Assembly (NCBI GenBank): GCA_051876105.1
Contig: JBJEHN010000045.1
Coordinates: 20,457 to 84,456, forward strand
Direction of reading: 5' to 3'
DNA from: W2P13-069 sp051876105
GTDB lineage: Bacteria; Actinomycetota; Coriobacteriia; Coriobacteriales; QAMH01
Length of the DNA stretch: 64,000 nt
The notes under the pieces are model-generated. The model was not told where the DNA came from and ran no database searches. It was given only the letters and a program-made list of their open reading frames with translations. The position numbers and the translations under genes are program-made. How positions within the stretch are numbered: the first letter of the stretch is position 1; each line of letters starts with the position of its first letter. Positions 48,264 through 56,477 of the stretch are shown piece after piece.

Positions 48264-48277
48264 ATCTCCTTGCGTTT

Positions 48278-48353
<76 letters not shown>

Positions 48354-48365
48354 CCCAAACCACCC

Positions 48366-48389
48366 GCCCCTCAATCGAGGGGCTTTTTT
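48366..48389 (+). terminator. terminator after tRNA-Lys copy 2
   Basis: GCCCCTC (48366-48372), loop AATC, GAGGGGC (48377-48383), then six T. The 24 nt before the stem match those after copy 1. It may also terminate the LysR-like gene from the other side. Confidence 0.92.
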
Positions 48390-48406
48390 GTTGGCCCTGC
48401 TCGGGC

Positions 48407-48679
48407 TCAGCCGCGCAGGGACGGGTCGGGGACGTAGCGGACTTCGAGGGCGTCCATCTGGGCGATGACGGGGCGTGCTTCGTCGACGAAGTGCTTGCCG
48501 CGCGGGGTGAGCTTGGCGCCCTGGGGCGTTCGCTCGAAGATCTGGAAGTTAACGGCGTACTCCACCTCTGCAACGCCGGCAGAGACGGTGGGCTGCGAGA
48601 CGAACATCTTCTTTGCCGCGCCGGTGAACGAGCCGGCGTCTGCGACGGCGAGGACGTACCTCAGGTGCAAGAACCTCAA
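48407..48679 (-). CDS. LysR-type DNA-binding domain only (truncated regulator)
   Basis: A 90-residue protein holding the complete winged helix-turn-helix of LysR regulators (LRYVLAVADAGSFTGAAKKM, then VSQPTVSAGVAEVE, FERTPQGAKLTPRGKHFVDE) but no effector-binding domain; full LysR proteins are about 300 residues. It stops 18 nt from the tRNA-Lys terminator. A TTG at 48679 is the likely start (AAGGG upstream); the frame extends to 48736. It is divergent from the sulfate-type transporter genes, a common place for their regulator. It may be a truncated remnant or a working small DNA-binding protein. Confidence 0.7.
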   Translation of the reverse strand: MRFLHLRYVLAVADAGSFTGAAKKMFVSQPTVSAGVAEVEYAVNFQIFERTPQGAKLTPRGKHFVDEARPVIAQMDALEVRYVPDPSLRG

Positions 48680-48835
48680 TGGGGTGCCCTTCTGTGCGGG
48701 CACGGCGGCGAGCGGCGCCGTGCGGGCTGCGAACACCCCGAATGAAACACCTGCAAGATTAAGCGTATCGGCAAAAACTATCGCTCAATCGGCGGCAAAC
48801 GGCGATATTCGCCCAAAACTACCCTTCTGACCTGC

Positions 48836-48870
48836 GGCTATAGTTCTTTTTTATAACGACGGGCTATAGA
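48836..48870 (+). promoter_or_regulatory. candidate promoter/operator of the sulfate transporter operon
   Basis: GGCTATAG occurs twice, 26 bp apart (48836-48843 and 48862-48869); TATAGA (48865-48870) may be the -10. A leader of about 100 nt follows, with an 8-bp hairpin at 48926-48954 (GCCGTGCC/GGCACGGC) before the ribosome site. The spacer 48680-48978 holds no other gene. Confidence 0.4.
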
Positions 48871-48978
48871 TTCTCTCGATTTTGCCCGCTTGACCTCCTC
48901 CTCAACAATGTGTTCAAGCACCTGGGCCGTGCCATTTGGCAACCCGGGCACGGCAACTATTCATTGGAGGTCATCACC

Positions 48979-50040
48979 ATGCAAAACGCACTCAACCGCA
49001 GGCAGTTCCTGAGCCTGGCAGGCGCCGCAGCGGCGGCGACGGTCGCCTCTGGCGTGCTGGCAGGCTGCGGCGGCAACGGCGGCAGCTCCAGCTCCGAGGC
49101 CGAGCAGACTACGTCCGTCACCATCACCAACGTCTCCTACGACCCCACCCGCGAGCTCTACGAGGCCTACAACCAGCTCTTCCACGACTACTACCTCGAC
49201 AAGACCGGCATCGACGTGACAGTCGAGCAGTCCCACGGCGGCAGCGGCGGGCAGTCGCGCTCTGTTGTCGAGGGCGCAGCCGCAGACGTCGTGACCCTGG
49301 CCCTCGAGCACGACATCACCGCCATCGAGGAGGCCGGCCTTATCGATCCGGGCTGGCTGAGCGAGTTCAGCCTCGACTCCTCGCCCTATGTCTCGAGCAT
49401 CGTGCTGCTGGTGAGGGCCGGCAACCCCAAGGGCATCAAGGACTGGGACGACCTGGTCAAAGAAGGCGTCGAGGTCATTCACCCGGACCCCAAGTCCTCC
49501 GGCGGCGCAGACTGGAACTTCCTGGCGGCCTGGTACTACGCCCAGAACAAGTTCGACAACGACGAGGAGAAGGTCAAGCAGTTCATGCACGACCTCTTCG
49601 CCAACGTCATCGTGATGGACTCCGGCGCCCGCGCGGCCACCACCACCTTCGTGGAAAACGGCCAGGGCGACGTCTTGGTGGCCTGGGAGAACGAGGCCAT
49701 CGCCTCCAAGCAGGAGTACCCGGACGACTATGAGATCGTCAACCCCAGCATCTCCATCCTCTGCCAGCCCTCTGTGGCCGTCGTCGACGCCAACGCGCGC
49801 GACAACGGCACCGAGCAGGTTGCACACGATTATCTCGAGTACCTCTACAGCGATGAAGCGCAGGAGATCATCGGCCAGTACGGCTACCGCCCCTCCAACG
49901 AGGACATCCTGGAGAAGTACGCGGACAAGTACGACCTCGACATCGAGCTCTGCACGATCGACGACTTCGGCGGGTGGAACGAGGCCTACCAGACCTTCTT
50001 CGCCGACGGCGGTATCTTCGACGAGATCTACGAGGCCTAA
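48979..50040 (+). CDS. sbp: sulfate/thiosulfate-type ABC transporter substrate-binding lipoprotein
   Basis: A 353-residue extracytoplasmic protein. The N terminus has a twin-arginine-like NRRQFLSLAG and a lipobox LAGC at about residues 28-31, so it is likely exported folded and lipid-anchored. The rest has Sbp/CysP features (VSYDPTRELYEAYNQLFHDY; SHGGSGGQSRSVVEG; HPDPKSSGGADWNFLAAWYY), the segments binding the oxyanion. TTGGAGG precedes ATG 48979. The permease gene begins right after the stop. Confidence 0.93.
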   Translation: MQNALNRRQFLSLAGAAAAATVASGVLAGCGGNGGSSSSEAEQTTSVTITNVSYDPTRELYEAYNQLFHDYYLDKTGIDVTVEQSHGGSGGQSRSVVEGAAADVVTLALEHDITAIEEAGLIDPGWLSEFSLDSSPYVSSIVLLVRAGNPKGIKDWDDLVKEGVEVIHPDPKSSGGADWNFLAAWYYAQNKFDNDEEKVKQFMHDLFANVIVMDSGARAATTTFVENGQGDVLVAWENEAIASKQEYPDDYEIVNPSISILCQPSVAVVDANARDNGTEQVAHDYLEYLYSDEAQEIIGQYGYRPSNEDILEKYADKYDLDIELCTIDDFGGWNEAYQTFFADGGIFDEIYEA

Positions 50041-51759
50041 GTGGCCGCCCATCGTACATACAGCAAGAGCGTGATCCCGGGCTTTGGGCTCACGCTCGGT
50101 GTCACCTTGAGCATGCTGAGCGTGCTCATCCTGATCCCGCTGCTCTCCGTGCTGGGGTTCTCGTTCACGCTGAGCCCCAGCGAGTTCGCCGCGGTCATCG
50201 CGCAGCCGGCGGTTGCCCGGGCCTTTGCCACGAGCATCGGCTGCGCGCTGGTCGCAGCGCTGGTCAACGCGGTGTTCGGCCTGATCTTGGCCTGGGTGCT
50301 CACGCGCTACCGCTTCCCGGGCAGGCGCATCCTGGACGGCCTCATCGAGCTGCCCTTCGCCCTGCCCACGGCCGTCGCGGGCATCACGCTCTCCAAGATG
50401 TTCGTTGACACCGGCGAGATAGGCGGCCCGCTCGCGGCGCTGGGCATCGAGGTCGCCTACACGCACCTGGGCATCATCGTGGCGCTGATCTTCGTGGGCG
50501 TGCCCTTTGTGGTGCGCACGGTGCAGCCGGTGCTCGAGGACCTCGACGGCCAGATGGAGGAGGCGGCCCACATGCTGGGCGCCTCGCGCCTGCGCACCTT
50601 CTTCAAGGTGATCCTGCCGGAGCTGCTGCCGCCGCTGCTGGCGGGCTTTGGCCTGGCGCTGGCGCGCGGTATCGGCGAGTACGGCTCCGTCATCTACATC
50701 AGCGGCAACTCCGCCAAGAACGGCACGCAGGTGGTGAGCTACATCATCATGCAGAAGCTCAACGGCGGTGCGGCGTCCTACGACGAGGCCGCTGCCGTGG
50801 CCTTGGTCCTGCTCGTCATCAGCTTCATCCTGCTGTTTGGGATCAACTTCGTGCAGAACTGGGCGGCGCACCGGGCGGGCGACGCCACGGGCGTGCGCGC
50901 CGAGGCCTCCCCGGCGGCAACCCAGGGCAACAGGGCGGCGCGCATCCTGTTTGCGGCCCTGGCAGTGCTCTTCATCGTGTTCGTTCTCGTGCTGCCCTTG
51001 TTCAGCGTGATCGCCAAGAGCCTGGTGCGCGGCTTCGAGTTCTACGTGCAGGCTGTCTCGACCAAGTACGTGGTCAGCGCCTTGCGCGTCACCCTGACGG
51101 CGGCCGTCATCACGGTGGTGGTGAACACCTTCTTCGGGCTGGTGGCCTCGTGGCTGCTCACCAAGTACCGCTTCAGGGGGCAGCGCTTCCTGGGGACGCT
51201 CATCGACATCCCGTTCTCCATCAGCCCCGTCATCGCCGGCCTGGCCTTCGTGATGACCTTTGGGCGCATGGGCTGGGCAGCGCCGGCGCTTGATGCAATC
51301 AACAACGCCCTGGGCACCGATATCGCCCTGGTCTTCAGCGTGCCGGGCGTGGTGCTGGCGACGATCTTTGTCACCTTCCCCTTTGTGAGCCGCGAGCTGG
51401 TGCCCGTCATGAACTCGCAGGGCAACGACGAGGAGGAGGCAGCGGCGCTGATGGGCGCCAGCGGCTTCAGGATATTCCGCGAGGTGACCTTCCCCAAGAT
51501 CAAGTGGGCCCTCCTGTACGGCGTGGTGCTCTGCGCTGCGCGCGCCATCGGGGAGTTCGGCGCGGTGAGCGCGCTTTCCAAGACGCGCGGCGCGACCTTC
51601 ACGCTGCCGCTCGAGGTCGACGCGCTCTACATGAACGGCTCGAGCGACTCCATCACCGCCGCCTTCGCCGTGAGTTCCATCCTTGTGATCATCGCGCTTG
51701 TGATCTTGGTGCTGCGCCAGGTGATCGAGACGCGCGCCCAGAAGAGGGAGAGTCGATAG
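50041..51759 (+). CDS. cysTW: fused CysT-CysW sulfate permease
   Basis: A 572-residue membrane protein in which two binding-protein-dependent permease domains are joined. Each half has about six helices and an EAA loop: EEAAHMLGASRLRTFFKVIL near residue 180 and EEEAAALMGASGFRIFREVT near residue 462. Most organisms encode CysT (CysU) and CysW as separate proteins of about 275 residues. The joint lies near residues 275-305, a charged Ala-rich linker. GTG 50041 follows the sbp stop with no gap, and the cysA ATG follows its own stop directly. Confidence 0.92.
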   Translation: MAAHRTYSKSVIPGFGLTLGVTLSMLSVLILIPLLSVLGFSFTLSPSEFAAVIAQPAVARAFATSIGCALVAALVNAVFGLILAWVLTRYRFPGRRILDGLIELPFALPTAVAGITLSKMFVDTGEIGGPLAALGIEVAYTHLGIIVALIFVGVPFVVRTVQPVLEDLDGQMEEAAHMLGASRLRTFFKVILPELLPPLLAGFGLALARGIGEYGSVIYISGNSAKNGTQVVSYIIMQKLNGGAASYDEAAAVALVLLVISFILLFGINFVQNWAAHRAGDATGVRAEASPAATQGNRAARILFAALAVLFIVFVLVLPLFSVIAKSLVRGFEFYVQAVSTKYVVSALRVTLTAAVITVVVNTFFGLVASWLLTKYRFRGQRFLGTLIDIPFSISPVIAGLAFVMTFGRMGWAAPALDAINNALGTDIALVFSVPGVVLATIFVTFPFVSRELVPVMNSQGNDEEEAAALMGASGFRIFREVTFPKIKWALLYGVVLCAARAIGEFGAVSALSKTRGATFTLPLEVDALYMNGSSDSITAAFAVSSILVIIALVILVLRQVIETRAQKRESR

Positions 51760-52836
51760 ATGTACGTAGAAGTGAAGAACGTGAACAAGAGCTTTGGGGA
51801 CTTCAAGGCCCTCGACGATGTGAGCTTTGGCATCGAGCAGGGCGAGCTTGCGGCCCTGCTGGGCCCCAGCGGCAGCGGCAAGACCACCATCCTGCGCGCA
51901 ATCGCCGGCCTGGAGGGCATCGACAGCGGCGACATCCTCATCGACGGCCGGCGCGTCAACGACGTCCCTGGCTCAAAGCGCGGCATCGGCTTCGTGTTCC
52001 AGAGCTACGCGCTGTTCCGCTATATGACGGTCGAGGACAACATCGCCTTCGGCCTCAAGGTGCAAAAGTGCGACAAAGCCCAGGTCAAGGCCCGTGTTGC
52101 CGAGCTCATCGAGCTGGTGGGCCTGGCCGGCATGGAGAAGCGCTACCCCAATCAGCTTTCCGGCGGGCAGCGCCAGCGCGTGGCCTTTGCGCGTGCCCTG
52201 GCCCCCGAGCCCCACGTGCTGCTGCTGGACGAGCCCTTCGCCGCCATCGACGCCAAGGTGCGCCAGGAGCTGCGCCTGTGGCTCAAGGGCATGATCAAGC
52301 AGCTGGGCATCACGAGCATCTTCGTCACGCACGATCAAGACGAGGCGCTGGAGGTCTCCGACCACATCATCGTGATGGACCAGGGCACCATCCAGCAGGT
52401 GGGCACACCGCTGCAGGTGTACGCTCAGCCCCAGACCGCCTTCGTGGCGCAGTTCGCGGGCAACTCGCCCGTCATCACCGGCTTCGAGCGCATACGCGGC
52501 TTCGAGGGCTTTGCGCCGCGCCCAGACGAGGGTGTCTCTGCGGTGGTGAGGCCGGAGTTCGTTGAGGCGTTCAAGCTCGACAACGCCGAGTACGCGCCGC
52601 TGCTGGACGCGAGCAGCGAGGGAACGATCACGGACATCCTGTTCAGGGGCGACCACTACGAGCTGCAGCTGGACGTGCAGGGCATCCCCCTCACCGTGAG
52701 GCGCGCCCTGGGCCGCCGCCCGGTTGGGGTGGGGGAGCGCCTGCGCGTGGTGGTGCGCAAGCTCTATGCCATCAAGGGTGCCGACGTGCGCCTGATCGAC
52801 AACCCCCTGCTGGAGGGCGTCTCCCTCAAGGACTAG
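51760..52836 (+). CDS. cysA: sulfate-type ABC transporter ATP-binding protein
   Basis: A 358-residue ATPase: Walker A GPSGSGKTT, signature LSGGQRQRVAFARAL, Walker B VLLLDEPFAAIDAK, switch His in FVTHDQDEAL, and a C-terminal regulatory domain (TIQQVGTPLQVYAQP onward) typical of CysA/ModC/PotA. It drives import of sulfate, thiosulfate or a related oxyanion through the fused permease. Gene directly abuts the permease gene, so all three are one operon. Confidence 0.94.
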   Translation: MYVEVKNVNKSFGDFKALDDVSFGIEQGELAALLGPSGSGKTTILRAIAGLEGIDSGDILIDGRRVNDVPGSKRGIGFVFQSYALFRYMTVEDNIAFGLKVQKCDKAQVKARVAELIELVGLAGMEKRYPNQLSGGQRQRVAFARALAPEPHVLLLDEPFAAIDAKVRQELRLWLKGMIKQLGITSIFVTHDQDEALEVSDHIIVMDQGTIQQVGTPLQVYAQPQTAFVAQFAGNSPVITGFERIRGFEGFAPRPDEGVSAVVRPEFVEAFKLDNAEYAPLLDASSEGTITDILFRGDHYELQLDVQGIPLTVRRALGRRPVGVGERLRVVVRKLYAIKGADVRLIDNPLLEGVSLKD

Positions 52837-52968
52837 CTTGGGGCTGCTATTCAACGAGTTGGAATCAGATGGGGTGTAATCCCTGATATGGGCGGCTTTG
52901 TGCTTGCCTTTGGCTGTGACTGCGTTATTCTGTCAAAACCCATTTTGTCAATTGCGTTGGAGATAACC

Positions 52969-53622
52969 GTGAGCATAAATCGGCAAGCAGCAAGCGAAGA
53001 AGAGTCCACTGCCGTTCAGCAGCCTGCAGCTGCCGCTGGCTCCGTTGAAGAGCTCGACGAGGAGTGGGAGGCGCTCGACGCCGCTGCGGAAGAGCAAGAG
53101 CAGTTGGTCTTGGAGGAGATAGCCGCCGCCCGCGTTGAGAAGGCCAAGATGGAGGCCAAGGCCAAGGCGCGCGAAGAAGCCCTGGAGAAGGCCGCCGCCG
53201 AAGAGGCGGCAAAGGCCGAGGCCCGCGCCAAGGCAGCTGCGCCCGAAGAAGAGCTCACCGAGGAAGAGGTGCTGCTGAGGCGCGCCCGCATCGCCGCGCG
53301 CGACGGCGTCCAGCTGCGCCGCACCATGAAGATGGGCATCTTCTTCGCCGCACTGGGCGTGGTCGAGGCCATCTTCGGCTTCATGGGCGGCAACCTGCTG
53401 GTGGGTGGAGTGGGCGTGGTGCTCGCCATCGCCTGCGCAGCCTACGTGCTCGCTAACCGCCCGCGCGTGAAGGCCGCCGTGGAGCACTTCAACATACTCA
53501 ACGCAGAGCTCGAGGAGTGCCGCGTGCGCAACTCCAAGCCCAGCGACGCCCCCAGCGTCGACGAGCTCATCGAGGAACACGAGCGCGAGAAGCGGCAGAA
53601 GCGCGAGAAGCGCACTCGCTAG
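52969..53622 (+). CDS. coiled-coil membrane protein of unknown function
   Basis: A 217-residue protein. Residues about 20-105 are a highly charged Ala/Glu/Lys helix (coiled-coil type), residues about 120-165 contain two hydrophobic segments (MGIFFAALGVVEAIFGFMGG; LVGGVGVVLAIACAAYVLA), and the C terminus is again charged and basic. GTG 52969 with GGAG upstream is the likely start. I do not recognise it. It lies 130 nt after cysA with no clear promoter seen. Confidence 0.7.
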   Translation: MSINRQAASEEESTAVQQPAAAAGSVEELDEEWEALDAAAEEQEQLVLEEIAAARVEKAKMEAKAKAREEALEKAAAEEAAKAEARAKAAAPEEELTEEEVLLRRARIAARDGVQLRRTMKMGIFFAALGVVEAIFGFMGGNLLVGGVGVVLAIACAAYVLANRPRVKAAVEHFNILNAELEECRVRNSKPSDAPSVDELIEEHEREKRQKREKRTR

Positions 53623-53651
53623 GGGCCGCCTGCACCCCATACGCCTTTGGA

Positions 53652-53697
53652 AATGGGACAGTGGGGACGTACCCCACTGTCCCACCACTGTCCCATT
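53652..53697 (+). repeat. hairpin with two exclusive pairings
   Basis: Left arm 53652-53664 pairs perfectly with 53685-53697 (13 bp). The overlapping arm 53654-53666 pairs perfectly with 53672-53684 (13 bp). The two structures cannot form together. The sequence consists of three alternating copies of the GGGACAGTGG / CCACTGTCCC motif. Confidence 0.85.
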
Positions 53698-53700
53698 CTT

Positions 53701-53723
53701 GTGTCACAGGGGTGGGGTAGGAT
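53701..53723 (+). promoter_or_regulatory. candidate helicase promoter with GTGTCACA motif
   Basis: GTGTCACA (53701-53708), 9 bp, TAGGAT (53718-53723): same motif and spacing as before addB at 37801. Confidence 0.4.
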
Positions 53724-53756
53724 GGATGCCCGAGAGATCGAGGAGAAAGGCCGCAC

Positions 53757-56342
53757 ATGAGCTTGCAAGAACCCGCTGCCCAGCAGGAGCCCCAGCAGGA
53801 GGCCGGCGCCTACGGCTCGCTGGGCGCCCTGGCAGACCGCATCTGGGACGAGCAGGGCCAGGCCGCAGACGGGGCAGACATCTTCGAGGCCTTCATCGAG
53901 TGGGCGCAAGGCCGCGGCATCGAGCTGTGGCCCCACCAGGAAGACGCGCTGCTCGCCCTCATGAGCGGCAACCACGTCATCTTGGGAACGCCCACAGGCT
54001 CCGGCAAGTCGCTGGTGGCGCTGGGCATGCACTTCCTGGCGCTGTGCCGTGACCAGGTCTCCTTCTACACCGCGCCCATCAAGGCGCTGGTGAGCGAGAA
54101 GTTCTTCCAGCTGTGCGAATACTTCGGGCGCGACTACGTGGGCATGATCACGGGTGACAGCTCCATCAACCCCACGGCACCCATCATCTGCTGCACGGCA
54201 GAGATCCTGGCAAACCGCGCCCTGGCAGAAGGCCCCGGCGCAGACATAGCCTATGCCGCCATGGACGAGTTCCACTTCTATGCAGATGTGGACCGCGGCT
54301 GGGCCTGGCAGGTCCCGCTCATCGAGCTCACCAACACCGGCTTCTTGCTCATGAGCGCCACGCTGGGGGACACCTCGGCCATCGCCGCCCAGCTGCAGGA
54401 GCGCAGCGGCCGCAGCGTGGACGTGGTGGCCAACGCCCCGCGCCCCGTGCCCCTCAGCTTCGAGTACACAGACACGGCGCTGGAGGGTACGGTGGAGCTC
54501 GCCCTGCGCGCGGGGGACGCCCCCATCTACATCGTGCACTTCTCGCAGGACGCGGCGCTCAACTCCGCCCAGGCGCTTGCCAGCTACGGCGTGGCCGGCA
54601 AGGAGCAGCGCGCCGCCATCAAGGAGGCCTGCAAGGGCACCAGCTTCAACACGGCCTTCGGCAAGATACTGCAGCGTCTGCTGGGCTGCGGTGTGGGCGT
54701 GCACCACGCGGGCATGCTGCCGCGCTACCGCCTGCTGGTGGAAAAGCTCGCCCAGGAGGGCCTGCTGCCGGTCATCTGCGGTACAGACACCCTGGGCGTT
54801 GGGATCAACGTGCCCATCCACACCGTGCTGCTCACGGCGCTCACCAAGTTCGACGGCCGCAAGCAGCGCCGCCTCAACGCGCGCGAGTTCCACCAGATCG
54901 CCGGGCGCGCCGGGCGCAGCGGCTTTGACACAGAGGGCATGGTCATCGCCCTGGCCCCCGAGCACGAGATAGAGAACGCCAAGCTCAGGGCCAAGGCGGC
55001 CGGAGACCCCAAGAAGCTGCGCAAGCTCAAGCTCAAGAGCGCGCCGGAGAACTTCGTCAACTGGAACCAGACCAGCTACCAGAACCTCATAGACGCCGTG
55101 CCAGAGGCCCTCAAGCCGCGCATGCGCATCACCCATTCGATGGTGCTCAACATACTTGAGCGCGGTGGGGACGCGCGCGCCCGGGTCGAGGAGCTCATCG
55201 CCGCCAGCCATCAGGACGATGCAGGCAAGGAGAAGCTGCGCACGCGCGCGGAGGAGATATTCACCACCCTCATCGAGGCCGGCGTGGTGGAGGTCCTGGA
55301 AGACGAGGACGGCAACCCGGACTACGTCACCACGGTGGACATGCCGCGCGACTTTGCGCTCGACCAGCCGCTCTCGCCCTTCCTGCTGGCGGCGCTGGAG
55401 CTGCTCGACCCGCAAGACGAGAGCTACGCGCTGGATGTTGTGAGCATGGCGGAGTCCACGCTGGAGCAGCCGCGCCAGATCCTGCGCGCCCAGGAGCGCC
55501 GCGCGAAAGACAAGGCCATGGCCCAGATGAAGGCAGACGGCGTGGACTACGACGAGCGCCTGGAGAAGATCCAGGAGGTCAGCTACCCCAAGCCGCTCGA
55601 GGAGCTGCTGGAGGGTGCGTTCTCCATGTACTGCGAGAAGGTGCCCTGGGCGCGCGACTACGAGGTCAACCCCAAGAGCGTCCTGCGCGAGATGCTCGAG
55701 ACGGGGGACACCTTCAAGAGCTACGTCTCTGCCTACGGCATCGCCCGCAGCGAGGGCCTGCTGCTGCGCTATCTGAGCGACGCCTTCCGCGTGCTGGATC
55801 GCACCATCCCGCTGGACAAGCGCAACGAGCAGCTGGAGGACATCGTGGCCTGGCTGGGCGTGGTGGTGCGCAGCGTCGACTCCTCGCTGGTGGACGAATG
55901 GGCTGGCATGGGAGAAGGCGCAGAGACCGCGCCTCCCACCGCGGAGGACGTGGTGGTGGCAGACCGCCGCGGCATGCGCGTGCTGGTGCGCAACGCCCTC
56001 TTCCAGCGCGTGCGCCTGGCCGCCCTGGATCGCGCAGACGAGCTGGGCCGCATGGACCTGGACTGGGGCTTTGGCGAGCGCAAGTGGCGCGCTGCCCTGG
56101 AGGAGTTCTACGAGCAGCACGAGGAGCTGCGCATCGACGCAGACGCCCGCAGCGCCGCCTTTCTCAGCATCGACGAGTCCGGCGAGCAGGCCAGCCACCT
56201 GTGGCATGTGCGCCAGATCTTCTGCGATGGGGAGGGCGACCACGACTTCCGCATCGAGGCAGACGTCGACCTCGATGCAACGCAAGACGGCGGCGAGGTC
56301 GTCTTCACCAACTACCGCGTGGGCTTCTTCGAGGAGCTCTAG
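53757..56342 (+). CDS. Ski2-like DEAD/DEAH-box helicase
   Basis: An 861-residue superfamily 2 helicase. Walker A GTPTGSGKS (about residue 77), motif II reads DEFH, motif III LMSATLGD, motif VI region HQIAGRAGRSG. It is then followed by about 400 residues of helical sequence of the type found in actinobacterial Ski2-like helicases (I recall DUF3516 for this C-terminal part; this is memory, not a search). Likely works on RNA or DNA structures; the substrate is unknown. GAGGAGAAAGG precedes ATG 53757. The promoter motif is shared with addB. Confidence 0.88.
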   Translation: MSLQEPAAQQEPQQEAGAYGSLGALADRIWDEQGQAADGADIFEAFIEWAQGRGIELWPHQEDALLALMSGNHVILGTPTGSGKSLVALGMHFLALCRDQVSFYTAPIKALVSEKFFQLCEYFGRDYVGMITGDSSINPTAPIICCTAEILANRALAEGPGADIAYAAMDEFHFYADVDRGWAWQVPLIELTNTGFLLMSATLGDTSAIAAQLQERSGRSVDVVANAPRPVPLSFEYTDTALEGTVELALRAGDAPIYIVHFSQDAALNSAQALASYGVAGKEQRAAIKEACKGTSFNTAFGKILQRLLGCGVGVHHAGMLPRYRLLVEKLAQEGLLPVICGTDTLGVGINVPIHTVLLTALTKFDGRKQRRLNAREFHQIAGRAGRSGFDTEGMVIALAPEHEIENAKLRAKAAGDPKKLRKLKLKSAPENFVNWNQTSYQNLIDAVPEALKPRMRITHSMVLNILERGGDARARVEELIAASHQDDAGKEKLRTRAEEIFTTLIEAGVVEVLEDEDGNPDYVTTVDMPRDFALDQPLSPFLLAALELLDPQDESYALDVVSMAESTLEQPRQILRAQERRAKDKAMAQMKADGVDYDERLEKIQEVSYPKPLEELLEGAFSMYCEKVPWARDYEVNPKSVLREMLETGDTFKSYVSAYGIARSEGLLLRYLSDAFRVLDRTIPLDKRNEQLEDIVAWLGVVVRSVDSSLVDEWAGMGEGAETAPPTAEDVVVADRRGMRVLVRNALFQRVRLAALDRADELGRMDLDWGFGERKWRAALEEFYEQHEELRIDADARSAAFLSIDESGEQASHLWHVRQIFCDGEGDHDFRIEADVDLDATQDGGEVVFTNYRVGFFEEL

Positions 56343-56477
56343 GCGCGCTGCGGCGGGTTTGCCCGCGTGCGGGCAGCGGGCTCCATGCGCTGCGGCAACG
56401 GCTTGCTGCGGCTGCTTGAGCGCGCTTGCGAGCAGGTGTTAGGATAATCAGCCTGATTCACGGCTGGAGGAGTGTGT

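Noticed and set aside
48910..48978. Extended start of the sulfate-binding protein, or a Cys-containing leader peptide near 48908
   Set aside because: The lipoprotein signal and TTGGAGG fix the start at 48979. The out-of-frame ATG has a single Cys and no ribosome site, so a cysteine-sensing leader peptide is not supported.
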